Positions 36,934 to 46,395 of a stretch of 49,830 nucleotides of DNA are shown piece by piece (the first letter of the stretch is position 1; every line of letters begins with the position of its first letter). Both the position numbers and the translations under genes were made by a program. Under the pieces are notes generated by a model. That model had not been told where the DNA came from. It saw only the letters and a program-made list of their open reading frames with translations, and did not search any database. This DNA is from Desulfobulbaceae bacterium. Its GTDB lineage: Bacteria > Desulfobacterota > Desulfobulbia > Desulfobulbales > Desulfobulbaceae. The stretch is from assembly GCA_019163135.1 (NCBI GenBank), contig JAFLKR010000123.1, forward strand, positions 1-49,830. The letters run 5' to 3'.

Positions 36934-38348
36934 AAGGACTGCAAGCGCTCAATTCTCTTACCCCCAGGGAAACCGTTGCCGAACTCGATCGGTACATCAT
37001 CGGCCAGGCGGACGCTAAACGTTCAGTGGCCATTGCCCTGCGCAATCGCTGGCGGCGGCAGCAGGTCGAACCGCCGCTGCGCGAGGAGATCGCCCCGAAA
37101 AACATCATCATGATCGGCCCGACCGGAGTAGGTAAAACCGAGATTGCCCGTCGGCTCGCCCACCTGGCCCAGAGCCCCTTTCTTAAGATCGAGGCCTCCA
37201 AATTCACCGAGGTCGGCTACGTCGGCCGCGATGTCGAATCGATGATCCGCGATCTTACCCAACTGGCGGTGAACATGGTGACCAAGGAGGAGGAGGAAGG
37301 GGTGCGAGGCAAGGCGGAGGCCATGGCGGAAGAACGCCTGCTCGAACTCCTGCTGCCACGCACACCCGGACAGCAGACCGGCATGCCCGCCTCTGCACAG
37401 CCCGATATCATTCCGCTGGGTTACGACAGTGGCGGTGCGAAATCGGAAGAACACCGAAGCCAGAGTACCAGGGAGCGGTTCCGCGAGATGCTGCGCCGGG
37501 GGGAACTTGATGACCGGGTGGTCGAACTGGCGGTGACTTCGAGCGGGGGATCCCCGGTGGTGGAGGTCTTTTCCGCCTCCGGCATGGAGGATATGCAAAG
37601 TTCACTGCAGGAGGCTTTCTCCAAGTTTTTTCCAAAAAAACGGCAACCTAAAAAGATGAAGGTGCCGGAGGCCTTGGAATTTCTCAAGAAGGAGGAGGCC
37701 GAGCGGTTGGTCGATACCGAGAGCGTCACTGAGAAAGCCATCCGCCGCACCGAACAATCCGGGATTATCTTTCTCGATGAGATCGACAAAATTGCCTCGC
37801 GCGGCGGTTCGGGTTCCGGTTCCCCCGAGGTCTCGCGGGAAGGCGTGCAGCGCGACCTGCTGCCGATCGTCGAGGGGACCACGGTCACCACCAAGTACGG
37901 GCCGGTGAAAACCGATCACATTCTTTTCATTGCCAGCGGTGCTTTCCATGTCTGCAAACCCTCGGATCTGGTGCCCGAACTCCAGGGGCGATTTCCTATC
38001 CGGGTCAACCTCCACGCCCTGGGGGAAGAGGAATTCTTCCGCATCCTGACTGAACCAAAAAACGCCTTGATCAAACAGTACACCGCCCTCCTGGCCACCG
38101 AGGACATTCGGATGGTTTTTGAGGAAGAGGCGATTCGGGAGATGGCGCGGATTGCGGTCCATGTCAATCAAAAGACCGAGGATATTGGTGCCCGCCGGCT
38201 GCATACGGTCATCGAACGGGTCCTGGATGAAGTCTCCTTTGACGCCTCGGACCGCGAGGACCTGGAGTTCACGGTTACCGCCGACTATGTACGGCGTCAG
38301 CTGACCGATATCTCGGAAAATGAAGACCTGAGCCGCTATATTTTGTAA
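36930..38348 (+). CDS. hslU: HslU ATPase subunit of the HslVU protease
   Basis: This is a 472-residue AAA+ unfoldase. It shows [21 protein letters not shown] at the start, Walker [18 protein letters not shown], the pore loop and [15 protein letters not shown] stretch, an inserted I domain (about 110-250), Walker [13 protein letters not shown], and the C-terminal tail ending in SRYIL that docks into HslV. It unfolds and feeds proteins into HslV. Its translation is coupled to hslV. Confidence 0.97.
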   Translation: MKGLQALNSLTPRETVAELDRYIIGQADAKRSVAIALRNRWRRQQVEPPLREEIAPKNIIMIGPTGVGKTEIARRLAHLAQSPFLKIEASKFTEVGYVGRDVESMIRDLTQLAVNMVTKEEEEGVRGKAEAMAEERLLELLLPRTPGQQTGMPASAQPDIIPLGYDSGGAKSEEHRSQSTRERFREMLRRGELDDRVVELAVTSSGGSPVVEVFSASGMEDMQSSLQEAFSKFFPKKRQPKKMKVPEALEFLKKEEAERLVDTESVTEKAIRRTEQSGIIFLDEIDKIASRGGSGSGSPEVSREGVQRDLLPIVEGTTVTTKYGPVKTDHILFIASGAFHVCKPSDLVPELQGRFPIRVNLHALGEEEFFRILTEPKNALIKQYTALLATEDIRMVFEEEAIREMARIAVHVNQKTEDIGARRLHTVIERVLDEVSFDASDREDLEFTVTADYVRRQLTDISENEDLSRYIL

Positions 38349-38362
38349 GGCGCGCCCCTGCG

Positions 38363-38929
38363 ATGCGCCAAAAGGATGAACCACCACCTGAGTTGACGAT
38401 GAACCTGAACATTGAACCCGATCTGAAATATTGTCCCCAATGCAATGATGAATACCGTGCCGAAATTGTTACCTGCGCCACCTGCAAGGTAGCACTGCTC
38501 ACCGGCGTGGAGATGCAGGCCCGGTTAGAGGCCCACCAGGAAAAAAAGTCGCCCCGTTCGCTGGAGATTTTCCCCGACGAGCCGATGACCACTATCCGTA
38601 AGGGTCAGGTGCTGCCGATGAAACAGTTGCAAGCCTATCTGCTCCAGCAGGGCATTCCTTCGCTGGCAACCAAAGAGAGCGCTGAGAACTGCACCAAGGG
38701 CTGTCGCGGCGGCGAGCTGCTGCTGCAGGTACGCACCAGCGACCTACGCGAGGTGGCGGCTGCGTTGGAACAGGAATATCGGCAAACCACCGGGCTGTCG
38801 GACCATGACACCAGCCTCGTTGAAGCAGTGTACAATGCGCATGTCCAGGAGGCAATCTGCCCGGCGTGCGGCTTTCGCTTTGCCACCAGTTCGACAACCT
38901 GTCCGGATTGCGGTCTCTGTTTTGCTTGA
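38363..38929 (+). CDS. Double zinc-ribbon protein with a DUF2007-like middle domain
   Basis: This 188-residue protein has an uncertain start: an ATG at 38399 would remove 12 residues and begins closer to the first zinc ribbon. The N-terminal ribbon has CPQC and CATC (about residues 24-41). The C-terminal ribbon has CPAC and CPDC (about 169-185). Between them the stretch LPMKQLQAYLLQQGIPSLAT to LLLQVRTSDLREVAAALEQEY resembles DUF2007, a putative signalling domain. It starts 14 bases after hslU and is probably co-transcribed. I do not recognise a named function; a link with the protease is only suggested by position. Confidence 0.75.
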   Translation: MRQKDEPPPELTMNLNIEPDLKYCPQCNDEYRAEIVTCATCKVALLTGVEMQARLEAHQEKKSPRSLEIFPDEPMTTIRKGQVLPMKQLQAYLLQQGIPSLATKESAENCTKGCRGGELLLQVRTSDLREVAAALEQEYRQTTGLSDHDTSLVEAVYNAHVQEAICPACGFRFATSSTTCPDCGLCFA

Positions 38930-39276
38930 TTTGTAAAGTGCATTAACGGCCAAGGAGGATGGACGTTGCGTCGGGTTTTCGCCTGATCCGGTGCGGCGCT
39001 AAAACCCTTGGGGGTTCGCCGCGTTCTGAAAATGCTTGCGGTTTTGGCGATAGTGGCCCGACATCGTCCTCCTGAGTATATGTGCTATAAATGGTGGGAC
39101 TTGCTTGACGATGCCGGATGGTTTGGTAGACAATGTCAAGCCTGGGGAATGACGGTTCGGCCACTTAACCATTCCTTTTTATTGGAAAAATTGTACATGT
39201 GACGGGTGCGGACAGTTCGCAGGTTCGTACTCTACTTTTTCCACAACGATTGAGGACTCCTTCTAAACTTTTCCTC
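38930..39276. other. Gene-free stretch between the zinc-ribbon gene and the SAM hydrolase gene
   Basis: These 347 bases hold one GC-rich hairpin (38993-39022) and no frame that looks coding. An open frame at 39008-39202 on the plus strand has no ribosome binding site and no recognisable protein pattern. The promoter of the SAM hydrolase gene should lie here but is not obvious. Confidence 0.55.
38993..39022 (+). terminator. GC-rich hairpin after the hslVU operon
   Basis: GCGGCG (38993-38998) pairs with CGCCGC (39017-39022) and AACCC (39003-39007) with GGGTT (39012-39016), with a four-base bulge on the left side. There is no T run after it, so it is at best a weak terminator or a processing element. 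Confidence 0.4.
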
Positions 39277-40089
39277 ATGGATATCATTTCGGATCATCCC
39301 ATCATTACCCTGACCACCGATTTTGGTCTCCAGGACCCCTATGCCGGTCAGTTGAAAGGGGCGCTGCTCAGAGGATGTCCTGCTGCGACTATCATCGATA
39401 TCACCCATGGCATCCCTGCCTGGGACGTGGTCACCGCAGCCATCACCATTCGAACCAGTTATGCTTTTTTCCCCCTGGGCTCTATCCATTTGATTGTGGT
39501 CGATCCGGGGGTCGGCAGTGAGCGGTCGATCCTGGTGGCTGCGGGTGACGGCCATCTTTTTATTGCCCCTGATAACGGTATTCTGTCTTTACTCGTCACT
39601 GATCGCAAAATTGGCACCATTCATCGTCTCGAAAATCCGTTATTTTTTCCAGATTCCGTCAGCCCTAGCTTTCACGGCCGCGATATCATGGCTCCGGTGG
39701 CTTCGGCTTTGGGCAGAGGGCACGCTCTTCAGGATTTTGGTCCGAACGTGCCCCTGCACGCCATCATCCTGGCTATCGTGCCCTTGACGGTTTCGGTAGC
39801 GAACCGCTTCCAGGGCCAAGTGCAACGGATCGATCATTTCGGCAATATTCGAACCACCATTTGTGCGGGTCAGGGCCCTTTGGAGTCGGCTTCTTTCCAT
39901 TTTCTTGAGATCGGCGGTCGACGGATTGCAACCTTGGCCAGCACCTATAACGCGGTGGCTCCTGGAGCGCTGCTCGTCTTGATCGATAGCGCAGGCTACT
40001 TGGAAATCGCTGCAAATCAGGCCAGTGCCGCCGAAATTCTCGGCTGTTCGCCCGGCGATCGGATAATAGTACATCTCCAGGAGAAATAG
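39277..40089 (+). CDS. SAM hydrolase (DUF62, SAM hydroxide adenosyltransferase)
   Basis: This 270-residue protein is related to the fluorinase and chlorinase enzymes. Family marks are ITLTTDFGLQDPYAGQLKG with the Asp-containing start, VVDPGVGSERS, the SFHGRDIMAPVA stretch, and the C-terminal barrel with HFGNIRTT. Members of this group without the halogenase residues split S-adenosylmethionine with water into adenosine and methionine. Their biological purpose is not well settled. The ATG at 39277 fits the family start; a GTG at 39199 would add 26 residues of poor quality. It stands alone. Confidence 0.88.
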   Translation: MDIISDHPIITLTTDFGLQDPYAGQLKGALLRGCPAATIIDITHGIPAWDVVTAAITIRTSYAFFPLGSIHLIVVDPGVGSERSILVAAGDGHLFIAPDNGILSLLVTDRKIGTIHRLENPLFFPDSVSPSFHGRDIMAPVASALGRGHALQDFGPNVPLHAIILAIVPLTVSVANRFQGQVQRIDHFGNIRTTICAGQGPLESASFHFLEIGGRRIATLASTYNAVAPGALLVLIDSAGYLEIAANQASAAEILGCSPGDRIIVHLQEK

Positions 40090-40308
40090 CCAGCAACACC
40101 TAAAGCGGTATAGGGAGGAGGTCTGAATAAATTATTTTTGGGAGAACTCTTGCTTGAGGTGTTTGGCCTTTTTACATTAAAGTAGCTTTATGCTTTGATA
40201 GTATCCGAACCGTGGAAATCTGATGTGGTATATGGTAAATTGTTATTTTAATATAAGGTTGTTTGTCTATTGTCTCGCTTGTCACTTACCAAATGAAAAG
40301 GAGCTGTT

Positions 40309-40953
40309 ATGAACCGATGGGTTAAATTTTCCGTGATTATTGTGTTGGCTGCCATGTTAACCGCTTGCGCCGGCGCAACCAAACAACAACAGGGCACCGG
40401 TATAGGGGCTGGGGTCGGGGCTGGAGTGGGCGCGATTCTAGGGCAGGCTATCGGCCATAATACCACAAGCACTCTGATAGGAGCCGGTATCGGCGCGGCA
40501 TTGGGCGGCATCGCCGGCAACCAGATCGGGGCTTATATGGATAACCAGGAACAGGAGTTGCGGAATGCTGTGGCTCAATCCGACGCCGCCAGTATCCGAC
40601 GCGATCAGGACGTGCTGACGGCCACTTTCAAGAGCGATGTTTTCTTTGATTCCGGTTCTTCACAGCTCAAGCCCGGCGCTTATAACGAACTCAATCGCAT
40701 CACCAACGTCCTCAATCAGTATCCACAAACCACGATTAGGGTCGAGGGCCATACGGATACCCGCGGGAGTGCCGAATCCAACCAACAGTTGTCGGAGCGC
40801 CGGGCCATATCGGTAAAGAATGCCTTGGCCCAACAAGGAGTTGACACCAGACGTGTAGAAGCGATCGGTTACGGCGAATCGCAGCCGATCTCATCCAGTG
40901 ATGCCGTAAATCGTCGCGTAAACATTGTCATCAACCCCATTCGTCAGAACTGA
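40309..40953 (+). CDS. OmpA-family lipoprotein with glycine-zipper domain
   Basis: This 214-residue protein has a signal peptide ending in a lipobox (MLTACAG, Cys near residue 20), so it should be lipid-anchored. Residues about 30-75 are a glycine zipper (GIGAGVGAGVGAILGQAIG, repeated as LIGAGIGAALGGIAGNQIG) that may insert in the membrane. The C-terminal OmpA domain (DVFFDSGSSQLKPGAYNEL, then VEGHTDTRGSAESNQQLSERRA) binds peptidoglycan. The layout is that of YiaD-like proteins. AAAAGGAG stands before the ATG at 40309. Confidence 0.92.
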   Translation: MNRWVKFSVIIVLAAMLTACAGATKQQQGTGIGAGVGAGVGAILGQAIGHNTTSTLIGAGIGAALGGIAGNQIGAYMDNQEQELRNAVAQSDAASIRRDQDVLTATFKSDVFFDSGSSQLKPGAYNELNRITNVLNQYPQTTIRVEGHTDTRGSAESNQQLSERRAISVKNALAQQGVDTRRVEAIGYGESQPISSSDAVNRRVNIVINPIRQN

Positions 40954-41218
40954 GGGCTGTTAACGCTCAATAGGTTTTAATCGGGAACGAACCGTTCTGT
41001 TTTCCTTGTTTCCCCACGAAAGAGGATACGGGCGGCAGTCGTTTCCCGCCTCTTGGTTGCACTGCCCATGCAGTTTTTTTTCATCCGTCAGCACAATTCT
41101 TTGATTCTGTTGTCAAAGTTGCTTATAATAATTCTTAAAGAGGATGTTTGCTGTAGCAGTTCACTGGTTGTTGTTCATGCACGTCAGATCAAAACTACAT
41201 CAACACAAGGAGGAACAC

Positions 41219-41503
41219 ATGGCCGTCAAAGTTATGATTAAAAGGAAGGTTGGGGAAAACGTGGCTCCGGAACTGGAAACTCTTTTGAGAAAAATGAGGG
41301 CGCTGACCATCGGCAGAAAGGGCTACATCTCAGGAGAAACCTTTCACCGGGTTGACAAGGAGGGCGTCAGCCTGGTTATCAGCACCTGGCAATCCATTGA
41401 TGACTGGCGGGAATGGACTCTTAGCAAGGAACGGACTGAGTTGCAGGAACAGATCGACAAGTTGCTCGGGGCACCGACGGAATACGAAGTGTTTGAAAAT
41501 TAA
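41219..41503 (+). CDS. Small antibiotic biosynthesis monooxygenase (ABM) domain protein
   Basis: This 94-residue single-domain protein has the ferredoxin-like ABM fold pattern: MIKRKVGENVAPELETLLRK, then GYISGETFHRVD and VISTWQSIDDWREWTLSKER. Related proteins act as quinol or haem monooxygenases, but many have no known substrate, so the function is open. AAGGAGG precedes the ATG at 41219. The gene ends at a strong terminator and is monocistronic as far as can be seen. Confidence 0.85.
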   Translation: MAVKVMIKRKVGENVAPELETLLRKMRALTIGRKGYISGETFHRVDKEGVSLVISTWQSIDDWREWTLSKERTELQEQIDKLLGAPTEYEVFEN

Positions 41504-41559
41504 CGAAACAAGGTAGGGCGCAGTCGTTATGCACGGCTGTAGCCTTCACTGACACACAA

Positions 41560-41597
41560 AAAAAAGCGGTCCATCTTAAAGGATGGACCGCTTTTTT
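41560..41597. terminator. Strong bidirectional terminator
   Basis: A perfect 16-base-pair stem (AAAAAAGCGGTCCATC 41560-41575 with its complement 41582-41597) closes a six-base loop. It carries T runs in both directions. It ends the ABM gene on the plus strand and dnaE on the minus strand. Confidence 0.95.
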
Positions 41598-41615
41598 ATA
41601 TTTCCCCCCATTGGT

Positions 41616-44600
41616 TCAATGGCCATAGCGACCGTTGCCGTTACCGTTACTGTTGCGTCGCTGCACCTCGGGCCGTTTCATCTGGACCGCAAGGGATTGC
41701 GGGCCGCAGAGTCCGGTAATGGTGTGGAAGAGCTCGGAACTTGGCCGGATGCTCATGTCTTTGAGTACCTGGATATCTACTTCGCCCCGATTGTCGAAAT
41801 GCAGCGTGAGGAGCACGGGTATGGCCCCATGGTGCTGATAGAGCAATTCTTTGAGTTGCAGCATGTGCTGGCGTGAAGTTGCCGAGGCCTTCAGGGTAAT
41901 GGTTGCTTTTTCGGCATAGTGCTCCAGGCTATCGGACAGGGTTTTGATCTCCTGGGCCACCACCTTGCCCCCCCGTTCTCCCTGTTGCACAGTGCCCACC
42001 ACGACCAGCGGCTGGTCACTGCCCAGCAGATGCGAGCATTCCGCAAAGGTAGAAGGAAAGACTATAACTTCAATGCCGTCGCTCATGTCTTCCAGGATGG
42101 TGAAGGCCATCCGCTCACCTTTTTTCGATTTGTGCTCTTTGTACTGGTTGATCAGGCCGCCGATCCGAACCACCTGACCATCCCGCAGTTTCCCCGCCCC
42201 GGCTATGTCGGTATCGACCAACCGGCGGAGATCGCTCATAACCCCTTCCAGCGGGTGCCCGGTGAGGAAAAAGCCTACGGTCTCCTTTTCACTGGCTAGC
42301 CTTTGCAGTTTGGGCCATTCTTTGACGTCCGGGAGTCCGATCTCGACATTCTCGGCCTGCTTGGCGGCTGACTGACCGATGGTGAACAGGTTCATCTGGC
42401 CGCTCATACGATCGCGCTGTACGGCCTTGGCTCTTTCGATGCACTGATCGAGAATCTCCATGAACTGCGCCCGGTGGCCGCTCATCGAATCAAAGGCGCC
42501 GGCTTTGATCAGGCTTTCGATCACCTTGCGGTTGACCTTCGAGCTGTCTATCCGCCCGCAGAAATCGCTCAGCGAGCGATAAGGACCACCCTCTTTGCGT
42601 TCGGCCAGGATCGAGTCGAGGGCCGCTCCGCCCACATTTTTCACCGCAGCCAGGCCAAAACGAATGCGGTCATTGATAACCGTGAAATCGCTGAACGATT
42701 CGTTGATGTCCGGCGGCAGAACCTCGATCTTCTCCTGGCGGCATTCGTTGATGTATTTGACGACCTTGTCGGTGTTTTCGACGTCGCAGGAGAGCAAGGC
42801 AGCGAGAAACTGGGCCGGGTAATGCGCCTTGAGATAGGCAGTCTGATAGGCAATCAGGGCATAGGCGGCGCTGTGGGATTTGTTAAACCCGTAACCGGCA
42901 AATTTGGCCATGAGGTCGAAGATGTATTTGGCCTTATCCTCCGGGATATTGTTGGCTTTGGCCCCGGCCATGAATTTGCCGCGTTCTTTTTCCATGACCT
43001 CCGGGATCTTTTTACCCATGGCCCGGCGGAGAATGTCGGCATCTCCAAGACTGTAACCTGCCAGGATGTTGGAGATTTTCATCACCTGTTCCTGGTAGAC
43101 GATTACCCCGTACGTCTCCTGAAGCACGGACTTGATCTGCGGCAGCGGATAATCGGCGGGCTGGCGGCCATGCTTGGTCTCGACAAAGGTATCGACCATG
43201 CCGGAATCGAGCGGGCCGGGTCGGTAGAGAGCGACCAGGGCGATCAGGTCGGAAAACTGCTCCGGCTGCATCTTGATCAGCAATTCGCGCATACCGTCGC
43301 TTTCCAACTGAAAGACCCCCAGGCTGTCGCCGCGGCAGAGCAGGGCGTAAGTCTTGGGGTCGTTCATCGGGATCTTGCGGAGGTCAACGGCGGTACCGAG
43401 ATCGAATTCAATCAGCTTCAAGGCGCGGTCGATCACCGTCAGGGTTTTCAGGCCGAGAAAGTCGAATTTGATCAGTCCGGTCTTCTCGGTGTACTTCATG
43501 TCGTACTGGGTCAGGATCTCCTTGTTCGGGCCGACGCAGACCGGCAGGAATTCCACCATGGGACGGGGTGAGATCACCACCCCGGCGGCATGGGTCGATT
43601 TATGGCGGGCGAGACCTTCCAGGGTTTGCGAGATGGTGAGCAACTCGCGGACCCCTTCTTCCTTCATGGCCTCGCGCAGTCGTGGTTCTTTCTCTATTGC
43701 TTTTTTCAGCGTGATTTTTAACTCTTCCGGCACCAATTTGGCGATTCGGTCGACCACAGGCAGAGGAATCTCCAGCACCCGGCCGACATCGCGCAGCACT
43801 GCCCGCGCCTTCATTGACCCGTAGGCGACGATCTGGGCGACATAATCATCGCCGCCATAGCGTTTGCGGACATAATCCAGCACTTCGTCGCGTCGTTCTT
43901 TGCAGAAATCGATGTCAAAGTCCGGCATGGAGACGCGCTCGATGTTGAGAAAGCGTTCGAAGAGCAGGCCGTACGGGATGGGATCGATATCGGTGATCGA
44001 CAGGGCGTAGGCGGCGAGACTGCCCGCACCGGAGCCGCGCCCCGGACCAACCGGGATTTTTTGCTGCTTAGCCCAGTTGATGAAGTCCGCGACAATCAGA
44101 AAGTAGCCGGAAAATCCCATCTTCTGGATTACTTTGATCTCCAGAGTCAACCGGTCCCGATAGGTGGTCTCCTGTTCCGGGGTCACCTGTTCCAACTCGT
44201 GGAGTTGATCAAGCCGCAATTTCAGCCCTTCCCAGCAAGCTTTGGCAAAGACGGTGTCAAGGGTTTCGTCCGCTGCTATCGGGAAAATCGGGAAATGATT
44301 CTCCCCAAACTTGAGTTCAAGATTGCAGCGCTCGGCTACCTCAAGGGTGTTGGCAACGGCCTGGGGACAGTAGTGGAACTGGGCGGCCATCTCGGCGGCT
44401 GACTTAAAGAATAATTGGTCGGTGTTGAACCGGAAGCGATTGGGGTCGGTGATGGTCTTGCCGGTCTGAATGGAAAGCAGCACCTCGTGGGCGTAGGACT
44501 CTTCTTTGGTCAGGTAGTGGCAGTCGTTGGTGGCCACCAGCTTTATTCCCAGTTCGTCGGACAAGGCCATGATTCCCTGGTTGGCGATGGTCTGCTCGGG

Positions 44601-45137
44601 GAGGCCGTTTTCCTGGATTTCAAGATAGAGGCGGTCGCCGAAAACCTCCTGCATCTCCAGGGCTTTGGCTTTGGCACTGACGGGATCGTTGTGGGTCAGG
44701 CGCCAGGCGATTTCACCCTTGAGGCAGGCGGTGAGCACGATCAGCCCTTGGTGATGCTGGTAGAGGGTGGGCCAATCGATGCGCGGCCGATAGTAAAAAC
44801 CCTTGGTCTGGGCGAGGGACGCGAGTTTCATCAGGTTGGCGTAACCGGTGACGTCCATGGCCAGGGCGACCAGATGAAAATTGTGCCCCGCAGTCCGGTC
44901 GTGGAGGAGCATTCCGTTTTCAGCTACATAGAACTCACAGCCGACCAGCGGTTTTATTCCGGCCTTTTTGGCTTTTTCGTAAAATTCAAGCGCCCCGTAC
45001 ATGGCGCCGTGGTCCGTGATCGCCACTGCCTCCATCTCAAACTCCTTGGTGCGCTGGATGAGATCGGAGACGCGGATTGCCCCGTCAAGCATGGAATACT
45101 GGGTGTGGACATGAAGATGAACAAAGGGTGCGGCCAT
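41616..45137 (-). CDS. dnaE: DNA polymerase III alpha subunit
   Basis: This is the 1173-residue replicative polymerase. The N-terminal PHP domain shows HLHVHTQYSMLDG. The catalytic palm has VGPGRGSGAGSLAAYAL and the Asp-bearing MPDFDIDFCKERRDEV. A helix-hairpin-helix and a late OB domain (VVRIGGLINQYKEHKSKKGE) follow. It is DnaE1-like in length and lacks the exonuclease domain of PolC. The final residues (RRNSNGNGNGRYGH) form an unusual Asn-Gly repeat coded by a short TTGCCG/TTACCG-type repeat. It is last in a minus-strand run and stops at the bidirectional terminator. Confidence 0.97.
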   Translation of the reverse strand: MAAPFVHLHVHTQYSMLDGAIRVSDLIQRTKEFEMEAVAITDHGAMYGALEFYEKAKKAGIKPLVGCEFYVAENGMLLHDRTAGHNFHLVALAMDVTGYANLMKLASLAQTKGFYYRPRIDWPTLYQHHQGLIVLTACLKGEIAWRLTHNDPVSAKAKALEMQEVFGDRLYLEIQENGLPEQTIANQGIMALSDELGIKLVATNDCHYLTKEESYAHEVLLSIQTGKTITDPNRFRFNTDQLFFKSAAEMAAQFHYCPQAVANTLEVAERCNLELKFGENHFPIFPIAADETLDTVFAKACWEGLKLRLDQLHELEQVTPEQETTYRDRLTLEIKVIQKMGFSGYFLIVADFINWAKQQKIPVGPGRGSGAGSLAAYALSITDIDPIPYGLLFERFLNIERVSMPDFDIDFCKERRDEVLDYVRKRYGGDDYVAQIVAYGSMKARAVLRDVGRVLEIPLPVVDRIAKLVPEELKITLKKAIEKEPRLREAMKEEGVRELLTISQTLEGLARHKSTHAAGVVISPRPMVEFLPVCVGPNKEILTQYDMKYTEKTGLIKFDFLGLKTLTVIDRALKLIEFDLGTAVDLRKIPMNDPKTYALLCRGDSLGVFQLESDGMRELLIKMQPEQFSDLIALVALYRPGPLDSGMVDTFVETKHGRQPADYPLPQIKSVLQETYGVIVYQEQVMKISNILAGYSLGDADILRRAMGKKIPEVMEKERGKFMAGAKANNIPEDKAKYIFDLMAKFAGYGFNKSHSAAYALIAYQTAYLKAHYPAQFLAALLSCDVENTDKVVKYINECRQEKIEVLPPDINESFSDFTVINDRIRFGLAAVKNVGGAALDSILAERKEGGPYRSLSDFCGRIDSSKVNRKVIESLIKAGAFDSMSGHRAQFMEILDQCIERAKAVQRDRMSGQMNLFTIGQSAAKQAENVEIGLPDVKEWPKLQRLASEKETVGFFLTGHPLEGVMSDLRRLVDTDIAGAGKLRDGQVVRIGGLINQYKEHKSKKGERMAFTILEDMSDGIEVIVFPSTFAECSHLLGSDQPLVVVGTVQQGERGGKVVAQEIKTLSDSLEHYAEKATITLKASATSRQHMLQLKELLYQHHGAIPVLLTLHFDNRGEVDIQVLKDMSIRPSSELFHTITGLCGPQSLAVQMKRPEVQRRNSNGNGNGRYGH

Positions 45138-45299
45138 AGTGAGCGATATGTTGAAAAAGTATATGTTTGTGGGTGGTTAGGGATGTAAATGCTAAGGCTG
45201 TAGCCGTCCGGGCCGTTGAGCTTTCAGTGGTGATGCAAGGCAGTTGCTGGTCGCCGGTTTACAACTCAACCGCCTGCGCACCTTTCACTGCACCCCCGG

Positions 45300-46220
45300 T
45301 TATTTGAGACCTTTGGTGCCTTCGCGGAGAACCTCGGTCAGATCGGCACCTTCCAGTTTGGCGCCACTGAGATCGGCGCGGATCAGGTTGGCTCCTTTGA
45401 GGACAGCTCCTCGTAGGTCAGCGCCCCGTAAATCGGCGCCGGGTAGATTGGCATAGGTGAGGATCGCCTCCCGCAGGTTAGCACCTTGCAGGTCGGCCCG
45501 GCGGAGGTTGGCCATGCTCAGGTTGGCCCCGTGCAGATCGGCCTTGGCCAGACGGGCGCCGATGAGTTCTGCCTTGCCCAAGTCGGCGCCGGCCAGATTG
45601 CAGCCCGGACAGTCCTTGGCCATCCACTCGATGGTGACGTTGGTGTCCTTCTTGCCCTCAACACTATGTCGTGGTTCTTCGATGACGGACGGTGGACGTG
45701 TGGTGGTGTCCGATCCCGTTGTCGATAGCGCTGCGCCCGGCTCATCCTCGCCCGTGGTGCGGATCGAACGGCGCAGGCTTTTTTTCTGCTGATTACCGAT
45801 GGCATAGAGTTGCTTGCTGTCACCGGCCTGCTGTTCCGCTGCATACTGCAGGACTCCGTTGCTGCCGGCAAGATGCAGTTTGTTCTTGTTGGTGTCGCGA
45901 TACACCTGGAAACAGCGGAGATCACCGTACCACCATTTGTCCATATGGAAACAGAGCTCCCCCCCCTCGCTGACATCCCACTTGCCTTTATCCTTGTCGG
46001 CGGATAGAGCTTTGCCAAAAAGTTGCCCCGATGGGTCGAAATAGAGAGTGGTGTCTTCATTAAAAGTCTGCAGAAAGAGGGTGTTGCCGTTGACCAAGGC
46101 CAGTACTTCTTTTGCCGACAGTTTTTGGGCGCCTCGATCCTGCACAAGAGTATTGACAGTGGTCGGGCCACAACCGCAGAGGAGGCAACAGGTCAGAATG
46201 AGGAGGATGCAATATTTCAT
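45300..46220 (-). CDS. Lipoprotein with DUF995-like and pentapeptide-repeat domains
   Basis: This 306-residue protein has a signal peptide with lipobox (LLCGCG, Cys near 17). Residues about 35-140 resemble DUF995 ([16 protein letters not shown], then [12 protein letters not shown] and LRCFQVYRD). A charged, Thr-rich linker follows. The C-terminal 90 residues are about 18 pentapeptide repeats of the A(D/N)LxG type ([19 protein letters not shown] and onwards), which fold as a right-handed beta-helix. It is probably attached to the outer membrane and may present the helix to a partner. It lies downstream of the MotB-MotA-like pair on the same strand, 152 bases after it. Confidence 0.85.
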   Translation of the reverse strand: MKYCILLILTCCLLCGCGPTTVNTLVQDRGAQKLSAKEVLALVNGNTLFLQTFNEDTTLYFDPSGQLFGKALSADKDKGKWDVSEGGELCFHMDKWWYGDLRCFQVYRDTNKNKLHLAGSNGVLQYAAEQQAGDSKQLYAIGNQQKKSLRRSIRTTGEDEPGAALSTTGSDTTTRPPSVIEEPRHSVEGKKDTNVTIEWMAKDCPGCNLAGADLGKAELIGARLAKADLHGANLSMANLRRADLQGANLREAILTYANLPGADLRGADLRGAVLKGANLIRADLSGAKLEGADLTEVLREGTKGLK

Positions 46221-46355
46221 GAAGGCCTCGTTTTCATATTAAAAATAATTAAAACAGAGTGTTGATTGAAAAAGAAAAGGCTGGGCAAGTGGCTGTAAGC
46301 AGTGGCGTATATTACACGGCCGGTGACTTTTTGCACCCTTGATTTTCAGTTTCCA

Positions 46356-46395
46356 GCCCTGGACCGGAACCTTTAAAAGGCGGCCGGTCCTGGGC
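46356..46395 (-). terminator. Nested hairpin over the MotA-like stop codon
   Basis: GCCCTGGACCGG (46356-46367) pairs with CCGGTCCTGGGC (46384-46395) with one mismatch. The loop holds a second palindrome, CCTTTAAAAGG. The stem spans the stop codon of the MotA-like gene. No T run follows, so termination is uncertain. Confidence 0.5.

Noticed and set aside
39008-39202. 64-codon open frame before the SAM hydrolase gene
   Set aside because: Starts inside a hairpin, has no ribosome binding site and no recognisable protein features.
42474-43571. 365-codon open frame on the plus strand inside dnaE
   Set aside because: It lies wholly antisense to the well-conserved dnaE and its protein has no recognisable pattern; long antisense frames are expected in GC-rich genes.
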